Shown here in pieces: positions 1 to 7,852 of a DNA stretch of 64,000 nt. This stretch comes from Mycobacterium conspicuum. GTDB taxonomy: Bacteria > Actinomycetota > Actinomycetes > Mycobacteriales > Mycobacteriaceae. Each line of letters opens with the position of its first letter. Positions within the stretch are counted from its first letter, which is position 1. The stretch is taken from contig NZ_AP022613.1 in the NCBI RefSeq assembly GCF_010730195.1, positions 4,526,001 to 4,590,000 on the forward strand, in the 5' to 3' direction. Below the pieces are notes generated by a model, which did no database searches, was not told the DNA's origin, and was given only the letters and a program-made list of their open reading frames with translations. Both the position numbers and the translations under genes were made by a program.

Positions 1-108
1 GATGGGCAGATCACGGCGGTAAGCAGCGCCTTTCTGCGGGGGCGGTTTGATAGCCTTTACCAAAGATTTGGTTCGAGGTATTTCCGGCGCTGGGAGGACT
101 GGCTAGCC

Positions 109-1401
109 ATGGCCAAAGCCGATGCCCTGGCCGAGGGCCGACGGTCGACGGCCGGCGGCGCGGACGACGGGACGCGTCGGACCGAGATCCTGCAGACCGC
201 GGCCTCCCTGATCGCCTCGTCGGGCCTGCGTACCTCGCTGCAGGAAATCGCCGACGCGGCAGGCATTCTCCCCGGCAGCCTGTATCACCACTTCGAGTCC
301 AAAGAAGCGATCCTCATCGAGCTGATCCGCCGCTACCAGGACGACCTGAATCGCATCGGCCTGGAAGCCCAGGCGAGGCTGGACGAACCCGACGACCGCC
401 CCGTCTCGGAGAAGATCATCGAGTTGGGTTCGACGATCGCCAGATCCGCGGTGCAGCACCGCGCCGCCCTGCAGATGTCGTTCTACGAAGGGCCGAGCGC
501 CGACCCCCAGCTCATCAAGCTGACCCGGCAGCAGCCCGTCGCGATCCAGGAAGCCATGCTGCAGACGCTGCGTGCCGGCCGCTGGAGTGGATACATCAAA
601 CCCGACCTGGACCTGCCCACCCTGGCCGACCGGATCTGCCAGACCATGATGCAGGTCGGGCTCGACGTCATGCGGCACAACTCGCCGACCGACCAGGTGG
701 CCGGGCTGCTGTGCCGGATCATCTTGCAGGGGTTGGCCGCTCAGCCGGCCACCGACGCGGCGTTGGACCGGTCCGAGGCGTTGGCGGCCGCGACCGAGGT
801 CGTCAAGACCTGGGCCGACGACAACGAGGCCGATGCCCGCGACAAGGCCGCGCACGTCCGCGCGGTGGCCCGCGCAGAGTTCGGCCGCAAGGGCTATGAG
901 GCCACCACCATCCGGGATATCGCGGCGGCGGCGGGCCTGGGGACCGGCACCGTCTATCGGGTCATCGGATCCAAGGACGAGCTTCTCGACTCGATCATGC
1001 GGTCCTTCGGCCGCAAGGTCGAGGCCGGCTGGGTCGGCGTGCTGCGCACCGACGCGACACCCGCGCAGAAACTGGACGCACTGAGCTGGGTCAACGTCAA
1101 CGCCCTGGATCAGTTCTCCGACGAGTTCCGAATCCAGCTCGCCTGGATGCGGCAGTCACCGCCGACCGCCAACCCGGGCTGGTCGTACCCCACCCGGCTG
1201 CGTCAGATGAAATCGCTTCTCGCCGAAGGGATCCGGTCGGGCGAGATCCAGATCGGCGCGCCATCGACCGCGATGCTGGCGCGCTGCGTCATCGGGCTGC
1301 AGTGGATACCGGAGAACATCCTGCGCGCCGTCGGCAAACGCGCGGCGCTGATCCATGTGCGCGACACCGTGCTGCGCGGCGCCGCGGTCCGTGACGGCTG
1401 A
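109..1401 (+). CDS. Tandem TetR-family transcriptional regulator
   Basis: This 430-residue protein has two TetR-type DNA-binding units in one chain. The first HTH covers about residues 24-70 (motif SLYHHFESKEAI) and the second about 245-290 (motif TVYRVIGSKDEL). Each is followed by a helical ligand-binding-like segment. A single TetR protein is normally near 200 residues, so the length fits a head-to-tail fusion. The ATG follows a GGGAGG ribosome site about 9 bases upstream. The next gene in the same direction is an SDR oxidoreductase, which may be a target; that is inference. The ligand is unknown. The 108 bases before it carry only the end of an unseen upstream region. Confidence 0.85.
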   Translation: MAKADALAEGRRSTAGGADDGTRRTEILQTAASLIASSGLRTSLQEIADAAGILPGSLYHHFESKEAILIELIRRYQDDLNRIGLEAQARLDEPDDRPVSEKIIELGSTIARSAVQHRAALQMSFYEGPSADPQLIKLTRQQPVAIQEAMLQTLRAGRWSGYIKPDLDLPTLADRICQTMMQVGLDVMRHNSPTDQVAGLLCRIILQGLAAQPATDAALDRSEALAAATEVVKTWADDNEADARDKAAHVRAVARAEFGRKGYEATTIRDIAAAAGLGTGTVYRVIGSKDELLDSIMRSFGRKVEAGWVGVLRTDATPAQKLDALSWVNVNALDQFSDEFRIQLAWMRQSPPTANPGWSYPTRLRQMKSLLAEGIRSGEIQIGAPSTAMLARCVIGLQWIPENILRAVGKRAALIHVRDTVLRGAAVRDG

Positions 1402-1498
1402 GATCTCGCAAACAGAACCCGGTATTGAACCAAAAAACTGTTACCCATACAGTTGGGCCAGTAGAACCTCATTGGCGTTGGTTGAGAAGGGGATTTCC

Positions 1499-2341
1499 AT
1501 GTCTATTGTCGATCGGTTGCGCTACGACGGTAAGCGCGCACTGGTTGTCGGCGGTGCGACCGGCATGGGCGCGGCGGCCGCCAAATCGGCCGCCGAACTC
1601 GGCGCCGAAGTCATCGTGCTGGACTACGCGCCGGTGGATTACGACGTCGCCCAGGCGGTGCAGGTCGACCTGCGCGACCCGGCCTCGATCGACGCCGCCC
1701 TCGAGCAGATCAGCGGGCCAATCCACGCCGTGTTCTCCGCGGCCGGGGTGGCCGACGGGACGACCGACCTGCTGAAGATCAACTTCATCGGTCACCGCCA
1801 CCTCATCGACCGGTTGCTGGAAAAGGACCAACTCCCGAACGGCTCGGCGATCTGCTTCATCTCCTCGGTCGCCGGCATGGGCTGGGAAAACGATTTGGAG
1901 TTGATTAACGAGTTCCTGGCGACACCGGACTTCGCCGCGGCGGTGGCCTGGTCGGAGGCCCACGAGGCCGAGGGCATCATCCACTACGGCACCAGCAAGA
2001 AGATCATCAACCAGTACGTGGCCATGCAGGGTTACCCGTTGGCGAAGAAGGGCATTCGCATCAACGCGATCTGCCCGGGCCCCACCGACACCCCGCTGGC
2101 CCAGGCCAACGCGGACCTGTGGCTGTCCTTCGCCCAGGACTACCGCGACGAGACCGGCTGCAAGGTGCACACCCCCGAGCAGATGGGCGACGTGATGGCG
2201 TTCCTCAACAGCGAGGCCGCCTGCGGCGTCAGCGGGATCACCCTGCTGGTGGACTCCGGCCACACCATGGCGTCGATGACGGGCTCCTGGGCGGCGGGCA
2301 AGCCGATCATCGACCTGATCATGGGGAAGGTCAAGCTCTGA
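1499..2341 (+). CDS. Short-chain dehydrogenase/reductase (SDR)
   Basis: A 280-residue NAD(P)-dependent oxidoreductase with a Rossmann fold. The N-terminal nucleotide-binding glycines read VVGGATGMGAAAA at about residues 14-26. The catalytic region has a serine in ISSVAGMG followed by Y-G-T-S-K, the usual Tyr-x-x-x-Lys pair. The frame is open further upstream, but the ATG at 1499 is preceded by GAGAAGGGGA, and the earlier in-frame codons lie in the TetR tail. A long insert between the Ser and Tyr motifs resembles 3-alpha-hydroxysteroid or carveol-type SDRs. The substrate is unknown. It may be under control of the upstream tandem TetR protein. Confidence 0.85.
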   Translation: MSIVDRLRYDGKRALVVGGATGMGAAAAKSAAELGAEVIVLDYAPVDYDVAQAVQVDLRDPASIDAALEQISGPIHAVFSAAGVADGTTDLLKINFIGHRHLIDRLLEKDQLPNGSAICFISSVAGMGWENDLELINEFLATPDFAAAVAWSEAHEAEGIIHYGTSKKIINQYVAMQGYPLAKKGIRINAICPGPTDTPLAQANADLWLSFAQDYRDETGCKVHTPEQMGDVMAFLNSEAACGVSGITLLVDSGHTMASMTGSWAAGKPIIDLIMGKVKL

Positions 2342-2365
2342 CATTTCCGCGTACCGTCGGGACAC

Positions 2366-3007
2366 ATGGCACGCGTAGTCATCATCGGCGGGCACGGCAA
2401 GGTCGCCTTGCAGGTTGCGCGCATCCTGAGCGAGCGCGGCGACGCGGTCAGTTCGGTCTTCCGTAACCGCGACCACTCCGACGAGGTCGCCGCGACCGGG
2501 GCGAGCCCCCTCGTCGCCGACATCGAGCGCCTCGACACCGACGCGCTGGCCGAGCTGCTGGCCGGGCATGACGCGGTGGTGTTCTCCGCGGGGGCGGGCG
2601 GCGGCAACCCGGCGCGGACCTATGCCGTCGACCGCGACGCGGCGATCCGCGTCGTCGATGCCGCCGCCCAGGCGGGCGTGCGGCGGTTCGTGATGGTGTC
2701 CTACTTCGGGGCGGGCCCGGATCACGGTGTGCCGCAGGATGATTCGTTCTTTCCCTATGCGGAAGCCAAGGCGGCCGCCGATGCGCACCTGCGCACCAGC
2801 GACCTGAAGTGGACCATCCTCGGGCCCGGGCGGCTCACGCTCGATGACCCGACGGGCCGCATCATGCTGGGTGAAGGGAAGGGAAACGTGTCGCGTGCCG
2901 ATGTCGCGCTTGTCGTGGCCGCGGCGCTCGCGGACGACTCGACCAGCGGCCGCACCATCGACTTCAACAACGGCGACATCCCTATCGCCGAAGCGCTGGC
3001 AGGCTGA
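2366..3007 (+). CDS. NAD(P)-binding Rossmann protein (atypical SDR)
   Basis: A 213-residue protein beginning with a beta-strand and GGHGKVA nucleotide-binding loop, followed by DIERLD and VVFSAGAGGG segments. These are typical of the atypical SDR group that includes YwnB and NmrA-like reductases. The motif MVSYFGAGP stands where the catalytic Ser/Tyr region lies, and a later YAEAK provides a Tyr-x-x-x-Lys. It starts 24 bases after the preceding SDR gene and probably shares its transcript. The stop codon precedes the cobalamin riboswitch of metE. The specific reaction cannot be told. Confidence 0.8.
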   Translation: MARVVIIGGHGKVALQVARILSERGDAVSSVFRNRDHSDEVAATGASPLVADIERLDTDALAELLAGHDAVVFSAGAGGGNPARTYAVDRDAAIRVVDAAAQAGVRRFVMVSYFGAGPDHGVPQDDSFFPYAEAKAAADAHLRTSDLKWTILGPGRLTLDDPTGRIMLGEGKGNVSRADVALVVAAALADDSTSGRTIDFNNGDIPIAEALAG

Positions 3008-3060
3008 CGTAAACTCCACCTCGCTACTGGTCTGCTGACGCCGCTCACGCGGCGCCGGCA

Positions 3061-3238
3061 TCGAGCGAAGCGTGTTAGGAGGCTTCGCAAGAGGGAACCC
3101 GGTGCAAGTCCGGGACTGTCCCGCAGCGGTAAGCAGGAACGACCGCCGTCAAAAGCACTGGTCACCAGACTGGGAAGCGACGGCCATTAGGAGCACCACT
3201 GGAGTGCGCGCCTGCGAGTCCGAAGACCTGCCAGCAGT
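3061..3238 (+). promoter_or_regulatory. Cobalamin (B12) riboswitch upstream of metE
   Basis: The conserved cobalamin-aptamer elements appear in order: a GGTGCAAGTCCGGGACTGTC block at about 3101-3120 followed by CCCGCAGCGGTAA, then CACTGG with ACTGGGAAG, and the 3' block GAGTCCGAAGACCTGCC at about 3216-3232. The aptamer lies 140-320 bases before the B12-independent methionine synthase gene. When adenosylcobalamin is present this switch is known to turn metE down, so that the B12-dependent MetH takes over. The ends are approximate. Confidence 0.93.
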
Positions 3239-3259
3239 ACCGGGCGCGCCGCGCCCGGT
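3239..3259 (+). terminator. GC-rich hairpin of the riboswitch expression platform
   Basis: A perfect 10-bp inverted repeat (ACCGGGCGCG and CGCGCCCGGT with one central base) follows the aptamer directly. It has no clear T-run, as is common for mycobacterial terminators. It could stop transcription in the B12-bound state. It lies 120 bases before the metE start, so direct occlusion of the ribosome site is less likely. Confidence 0.5.
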
Positions 3260-3378
3260 GGCTCATCGCCTCGTGGAATGGGCGTTCGGCCGAAGCCGTT
3301 GCGGTATTTGTGCACCGCTTATCGGGTCGGCTGCGTGTCCGCGGGCGGTGACCATACCGTCAATAGAAGGACCAGCTC

Positions 3379-5649
3379 GTGACCGCTAAACCATTCACCG
3401 CAACCATTATTGGTTCCCCGCGCATCGGCCCAAAACGCGAACTCAAGCGCGCCACCGAGGGCTACTGGGCCGGCCGGACCAGCCGATCGGACCTGGAATC
3501 CGTGGCCGCGACTCTGCGCCACGACACCTGGGCTGCCCTGGCGGACGCCGGCCTGGACTCCGTGCCGGTGAACACCTTCTCCTACTACGACCAAATGTTG
3601 GACACCGCCGTGATGCTCGGCGCGCTGCCCGCTCGGGTGGCCGCGATTCCTGACGAATTGGACCGCTACTTCGCCGCGGCGCGCGGCAACAAGGATGTCG
3701 CGCCCTTGGAGATGACGAAGTGGTTCGACACCAACTATCACTACATCGTTCCCGAGATCGAGCCCGCGACGAGGTTCGCACTGAACCCGGACAAGGTGCT
3801 CTCCGAGTTGAAAGAGGCTCTCGCGCAGGGCATTCCAGCGCGCCCGGTCATCATCGGCCCGATTACCTTTTTGCTGCTGAGCAAGGGCGTGAACGGCGCG
3901 GGCGCACCGGTCGAGCGATTGCAAGAGCTCGTCCCGATCTACTCCGAGCTGTTGTCCCTGCTGGCCGACAACGGCGCGCAGTGGGTGCAGATCGACGAGC
4001 CCGCGCTGGTGACCGACATCTCCCCCGACGCCCCCGCACTGGCCGAGGCGGTCTACAACGCACTGGGCAAGCTCGCCAACCGGCCCGCCATCCACGTCGC
4101 CACCTACTTCGGTGACCCCGGCGACTCCCTGGCGGGGCTGGCCCGCACGCCCGTCGAGGCGATCGGCGTCGACCTGGTCTATGGCCGGCACACGGCGATC
4201 GCCGCGGTGCCCGAGCTGGCCGGCAAGACCCTGGTGGCCGGCGTGGTCGACGGGCGCAACATCTGGCGCACCGACCTGCAGGCGGCGCTGGGCAAGCTGG
4301 CGAGCCTGCTGGGTTCGGTGGCCCACGTCGCGGTCTCGACGTCGTGTTCGACGCTGCACGTGCCCTACTCGCTGGAGCCCGAGACCGACCTGGACGAGGC
4401 GCTGCGCAGCTGGCTGGCTTTCGGCGCGGAAAAGGTGCATGAGGTCGCGGTCCTCGCGCGCGCGCTGCGCGAGGGTCGTGAGGCGGTCTCCGACGAAATC
4501 GAGGCGTCCAACGCCGCCGTCGCCTCCCGGACCAAGGACCCGCGGCTGCACAACGACGAGGTCCGGGCCCGCATCGCCTCGATCGTCGCCTCCGGCACGC
4601 ACCGCGGCGACGCGGCCGGCCGCCGCGTCAGCCAGGACGAGCGCCTGCACCTGCCCCCGCTGCCGACCACGACGATCGGGTCGTTTCCGCAGACCGCCGA
4701 GATCCGCAAGGCCCGCGCCGCGCTGGTCGCCGGTGAGATCGACGAGGCCGAGTACGACCGGCGGATGAAGCGGGAGATCGCCGACGTCATCAAGCTGCAG
4801 GAGGACCTCGGGATCGACGTGCTGGTGCACGGCGAGCCGGAACGCAACGACATGGTGCAGTACTTCGCCGAACAGCTGGACGGCTTCTTCGCCACCAAGA
4901 ACGGCTGGGTGCAGTCCTACGGCAGCCGCTGTGTGCGGCCGCCGGTCCTCTACGGCGACGTCGTCCGCCGGCACCCGATGACGGTGCAGTGGGCACGATA
5001 CGCGCAGTCGCTGACCGACAAGCCGGTCAAGGGCATGTTGACCGGACCGGTCACGATCCTGGCGTGGTCGTTCGTGCGCGACGACCAGCCATTGGCCGAC
5101 ACCGCCAACCAGGTGGCCCTGGCCATCCGCGACGAGACCGTCGACCTGCAGGCGGCCGGCATCGCGGTGATCCAGGTCGACGAGCCCGCGTTGCGTGAGC
5201 TGCTGCCGCTGCGCCGCGCCGACCAGCAGGAGTATCTGCATTGGGCCGTAGGGTCTTTCCGCCTGGCCACATCCGGTGTCGAGGACTCGACCCAAATCCA
5301 CACCCACCTGTGCTACTCGGAATTCGGCGACGTGATCGGGGCCATCGCCGACCTGGATGCCGACGTCACGTCCATCGAGGCGGCCCGCTCGCACATGGAG
5401 GTGCTGGACGACCTGAACGCGATCGGCTTCTCCAACAGCGTGGGCCCGGGCGTCTACGACATCCACTCGCCGCGGGTGCCCAGCGCGGAGGAGATGGCCG
5501 CGTCGCTGCGCGCTGCCTTGAAAGCTGTTCCGGCGCAACGGCTGTGGGTCAACCCCGACTGCGGCCTGAAGACCCGCAACACCGACGAGGTGACCGCATC
5601 GCTGCGGAACATGGTCGCGGCCGCGCAGGAAGTTCGGGCGGGGGCCTAG
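3379..5649 (+). CDS. metE: Cobalamin-independent methionine synthase
   Basis: A 756-residue enzyme that moves the methyl group of 5-methyltetrahydropteroyltri-glutamate to homocysteine, the last step of methionine synthesis. It matches the family's usual length of about 755. The zinc ligands are visible as His643 and Cys645 (THLCY) and Cys728 (NPDCGLKT), which line up with E. coli His641, Cys643 and Cys726. The two-barrel layout is intact, with the second half starting near residue 425 (TTTIGSFPQT). Translation starts at GTG 3379 after GAAGGACC. It sits behind a cobalamin riboswitch, as M. tuberculosis Rv1133c does, so it should be repressed when B12 is plentiful. Confidence 0.97.
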   Translation: MTAKPFTATIIGSPRIGPKRELKRATEGYWAGRTSRSDLESVAATLRHDTWAALADAGLDSVPVNTFSYYDQMLDTAVMLGALPARVAAIPDELDRYFAAARGNKDVAPLEMTKWFDTNYHYIVPEIEPATRFALNPDKVLSELKEALAQGIPARPVIIGPITFLLLSKGVNGAGAPVERLQELVPIYSELLSLLADNGAQWVQIDEPALVTDISPDAPALAEAVYNALGKLANRPAIHVATYFGDPGDSLAGLARTPVEAIGVDLVYGRHTAIAAVPELAGKTLVAGVVDGRNIWRTDLQAALGKLASLLGSVAHVAVSTSCSTLHVPYSLEPETDLDEALRSWLAFGAEKVHEVAVLARALREGREAVSDEIEASNAAVASRTKDPRLHNDEVRARIASIVASGTHRGDAAGRRVSQDERLHLPPLPTTTIGSFPQTAEIRKARAALVAGEIDEAEYDRRMKREIADVIKLQEDLGIDVLVHGEPERNDMVQYFAEQLDGFFATKNGWVQSYGSRCVRPPVLYGDVVRRHPMTVQWARYAQSLTDKPVKGMLTGPVTILAWSFVRDDQPLADTANQVALAIRDETVDLQAAGIAVIQVDEPALRELLPLRRADQQEYLHWAVGSFRLATSGVEDSTQIHTHLCYSEFGDVIGAIADLDADVTSIEAARSHMEVLDDLNAIGFSNSVGPGVYDIHSPRVPSAEEMAASLRAALKAVPAQRLWVNPDCGLKTRNTDEVTASLRNMVAAAQEVRAGA

Positions 5650-5677
5650 CGACCCTCGCTTCGGTCGCGAGCTGGGG

Positions 5678-7429
5678 CTACTCGGGGGCGGCCGGCTCTT
5701 CTGCGGCCTCCGACAGTACCTGGACCGGCACATCGTCGGCCCAGGGCTGTCGGGTCACCATGTCGGCGACTTTGACTGTGCCGCGCTCGAATTCGCCGGT
5801 CGCGGCGTCCACCAGGCGGTAGGCCTGCGTCTGCTTGTGGATCGGCTGCGCGTCGAGTAGCACCACACGCACCTCGCCGGGCAAGAAGCCGCAACGCTGC
5901 TGCATCGCGGTGATTAGCTGCTCGTTGTGCATGTGACCGTCGCCGAAGTTCCACCCGATGGCGGTGCTGCAGATCCGTTCGCCGTCGGTGAGGACGTAGT
6001 CGTCCTCGTTCTGGCCCGCCATCGCCCGGTGCGCCAGCGTGAACAGCGCCCTGCCGTGAGTGTTCATGGCGCGGAACGCATATCCGAGGTACATCCCGAG
6101 CTGTGCCTGCTCCTTGCCGAAGTACCGCTCCAGCTGGGCCGCCGGCATGCTGGCTATCGAGACGATGTTGTGGGTGATCTTCTTATCCGCCGACGGCTTG
6201 ATGCACCACAGCGTGGTGTCCCAGTTGCCGGCGTAGTAGCGCATGCCGGGCAGAAACGAGATCTTTCGCGGAAACAGGTTGCCGGCGATCACTATTCCCG
6301 CGACGAACGCGATGAAAACCCCCACCAGCACAGGGCTTTTCAAGTCGGTCAGGCCGAGCTTGGCATGGCCGACGAACAGCGCCAGCACCCCGCCGATCAT
6401 GAACACGTTCCACTCCAGCGGAACGCCCATCGGGATCGCCGTGAGGATCCCGAGGTGGAAGATCACCATGATCGCCGCCGGCACCGCCGTCCACCAGCCG
6501 CCGTGCGCGACGAACAGTGCGACGGGCACGCACATCTCCACGAAAGTGCTGATGTGAGCAAAGATTCGCGACAACCGGCCGGGCCGCAGGTCGTCCGGGA
6601 ACTTCTCGAAGAACATCCGCTTGATGAACCGCGGCCGGAACAGCGGGTTGTTGGACATCATCGTCGACATCACGAACGGGAAGTGCTTGTTGAGCTTTGA
6701 GGTCGCCGCGCCCATCCAAATCACCAGGAACACCAGCTTGGCAGCGACGATCATATCGACACCGCCGAACAGGAACGTCACCGCCAGCGTCGCGTAGACC
6801 TCGCCGCGAGCGGCCAAAAAGATCACCTTATCGCGCAACCCCAGGATCGCGAGGATCACCAGGATCACCCAGATCCGCCACATCGGCAGCAGCCCGACGT
6901 GGGTGCCCAGCGCCGGCACCGGGCCGGTGCCGTTGGCGAACAGCGTCCCGAATGTCATCAGCAACAGCCCCGCGTACAGCGCGACGTCCAGCAGAGTGCG
7001 CGCGGTGCCCTTGGTGAAGGGGACCCGCGTCGGCCACGGTGGCAGCCGGATGGTGTCGGGACGCAGCCAGTACAGCGCGGAGCCCATCGGCGGGACGAAC
7101 CGGTTGTTCAACGGCCCGAAGCCGCAGCCCAGCCCGATCACCTCGAACAGCAGGGTGTAGAGCACCACCTTCTGGAACACGATCGGCTCGGCGTACCAGC
7201 CGAGGACGTCGGTGGCCCCGGCCAAGCCGTCGGTGGTGGCCACCGCGAACAGCCACGCGCCCAGGACGTACAGCACGACCTTGACGACGTAGAACAGGTG
7301 CATCACCACCGGCGTACCGAAGCCCACCTCGGCCCAGTGCCTGGCCATCGGGCGGATCTTTTCGCTGCGGGTGCCCTTGCTCCACTCGGCAATGTCGATT
7401 TGCGGCATCTCCGGCTTGAACAATCCCAT
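5678..7429 (-). CDS. DUF3556-type multi-pass membrane protein
   Basis: A 583-residue integral membrane protein of unknown function. The chosen ATG (7429) begins MGLFKPEMPQID; earlier in-frame codons would run across the promoter of the opposite-strand gene. There are about ten hydrophobic segments in the N-terminal two thirds (for example around FYVVKVVLYVLGAWLF), then a soluble C-terminal region with WNFGDGHMHNEQL. The length and sequence style fit the actinobacterial DUF3556 family of 576-592 residues. It converges with metE, with a 28-base gap between the two stops, and diverges from a small secreted protein gene. No catalytic role can be assigned. Confidence 0.75.
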   Translation of the reverse strand: MGLFKPEMPQIDIAEWSKGTRSEKIRPMARHWAEVGFGTPVVMHLFYVVKVVLYVLGAWLFAVATTDGLAGATDVLGWYAEPIVFQKVVLYTLLFEVIGLGCGFGPLNNRFVPPMGSALYWLRPDTIRLPPWPTRVPFTKGTARTLLDVALYAGLLLMTFGTLFANGTGPVPALGTHVGLLPMWRIWVILVILAILGLRDKVIFLAARGEVYATLAVTFLFGGVDMIVAAKLVFLVIWMGAATSKLNKHFPFVMSTMMSNNPLFRPRFIKRMFFEKFPDDLRPGRLSRIFAHISTFVEMCVPVALFVAHGGWWTAVPAAIMVIFHLGILTAIPMGVPLEWNVFMIGGVLALFVGHAKLGLTDLKSPVLVGVFIAFVAGIVIAGNLFPRKISFLPGMRYYAGNWDTTLWCIKPSADKKITHNIVSIASMPAAQLERYFGKEQAQLGMYLGYAFRAMNTHGRALFTLAHRAMAGQNEDDYVLTDGERICSTAIGWNFGDGHMHNEQLITAMQQRCGFLPGEVRVVLLDAQPIHKQTQAYRLVDAATGEFERGTVKVADMVTRQPWADDVPVQVLSEAAEEPAAPE

Positions 7430-7519
7430 GGACGTCAGATTAGAGCGCGCGTACCTGCGATTCGCTGAACTATCCGCGAAACTTTGCCCGCCGGCGCGTT
7501 GGGGCGTTACCGTCACATC

Positions 7520-7735
7520 ATGCGCAAACTGCGGTTGCTCGTCGTAGCGATGATTGCTGCTGTCTGCGCCGGTGCCGCGGTTCCTCTCGCGAACGCCGAC
7601 GCGCCCTCGCCCGGTGATGCGTGCACGCTGTTGCACGCCACCACCCAGGACGCCAATGGCCGCCAGATGTGGTGCAACCCGACGATGACCGGCAGTCACA
7701 GCCTGGTGTGGCAATACGGCGGGCCAAGCAACTAG
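7520..7735 (+). CDS. Small secreted protein
   Basis: A 71-residue protein with a clear signal peptide: MRKLRLL, a hydrophobic stretch, and an Ala-x-Ala cleavage site near residue 27 (ANADA). The mature part of about 44 residues has two cysteines that could form one disulphide (CTLLHATT and WCNPTMTG). The ATG at 7520 is preferred over an earlier in-frame codon because only it places a proper signal peptide at the N-terminus. It diverges from the DUF3556 gene across 90 bases. Function unknown; such short Sec-exported proteins are common in mycobacteria. Confidence 0.7.
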   Translation: MRKLRLLVVAMIAAVCAGAAVPLANADAPSPGDACTLLHATTQDANGRQMWCNPTMTGSHSLVWQYGGPSN

Positions 7736-7852
7736 GCAACGGCCCGATTCCGCCAAGCGGTTTCGTCATAACGCCGCGCTGCGCCGTGACTCGGCGCAGA
7801 ATAAAATGCCGTTCGTCCCAAATGAGTTTGCCGACATGGTACGAGGGAAATC

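Noticed and set aside
1469..3061. 530-residue open frame on the minus strand
   Set aside because: Spans two well-supported plus-strand oxidoreductase genes; shows only mirror composition.
3319..5733. 804-residue open frame on the minus strand across metE
   Set aside because: It is the mirror frame of a certain GC-rich gene; its composition is Arg/Gly/His/Val-rich with no domain.
5926..6700. 257-residue plus-strand frame over the DUF3556 gene
   Set aside because: His/Arg/Asp-rich mirror frame; the minus-strand frame has coherent membrane helices.
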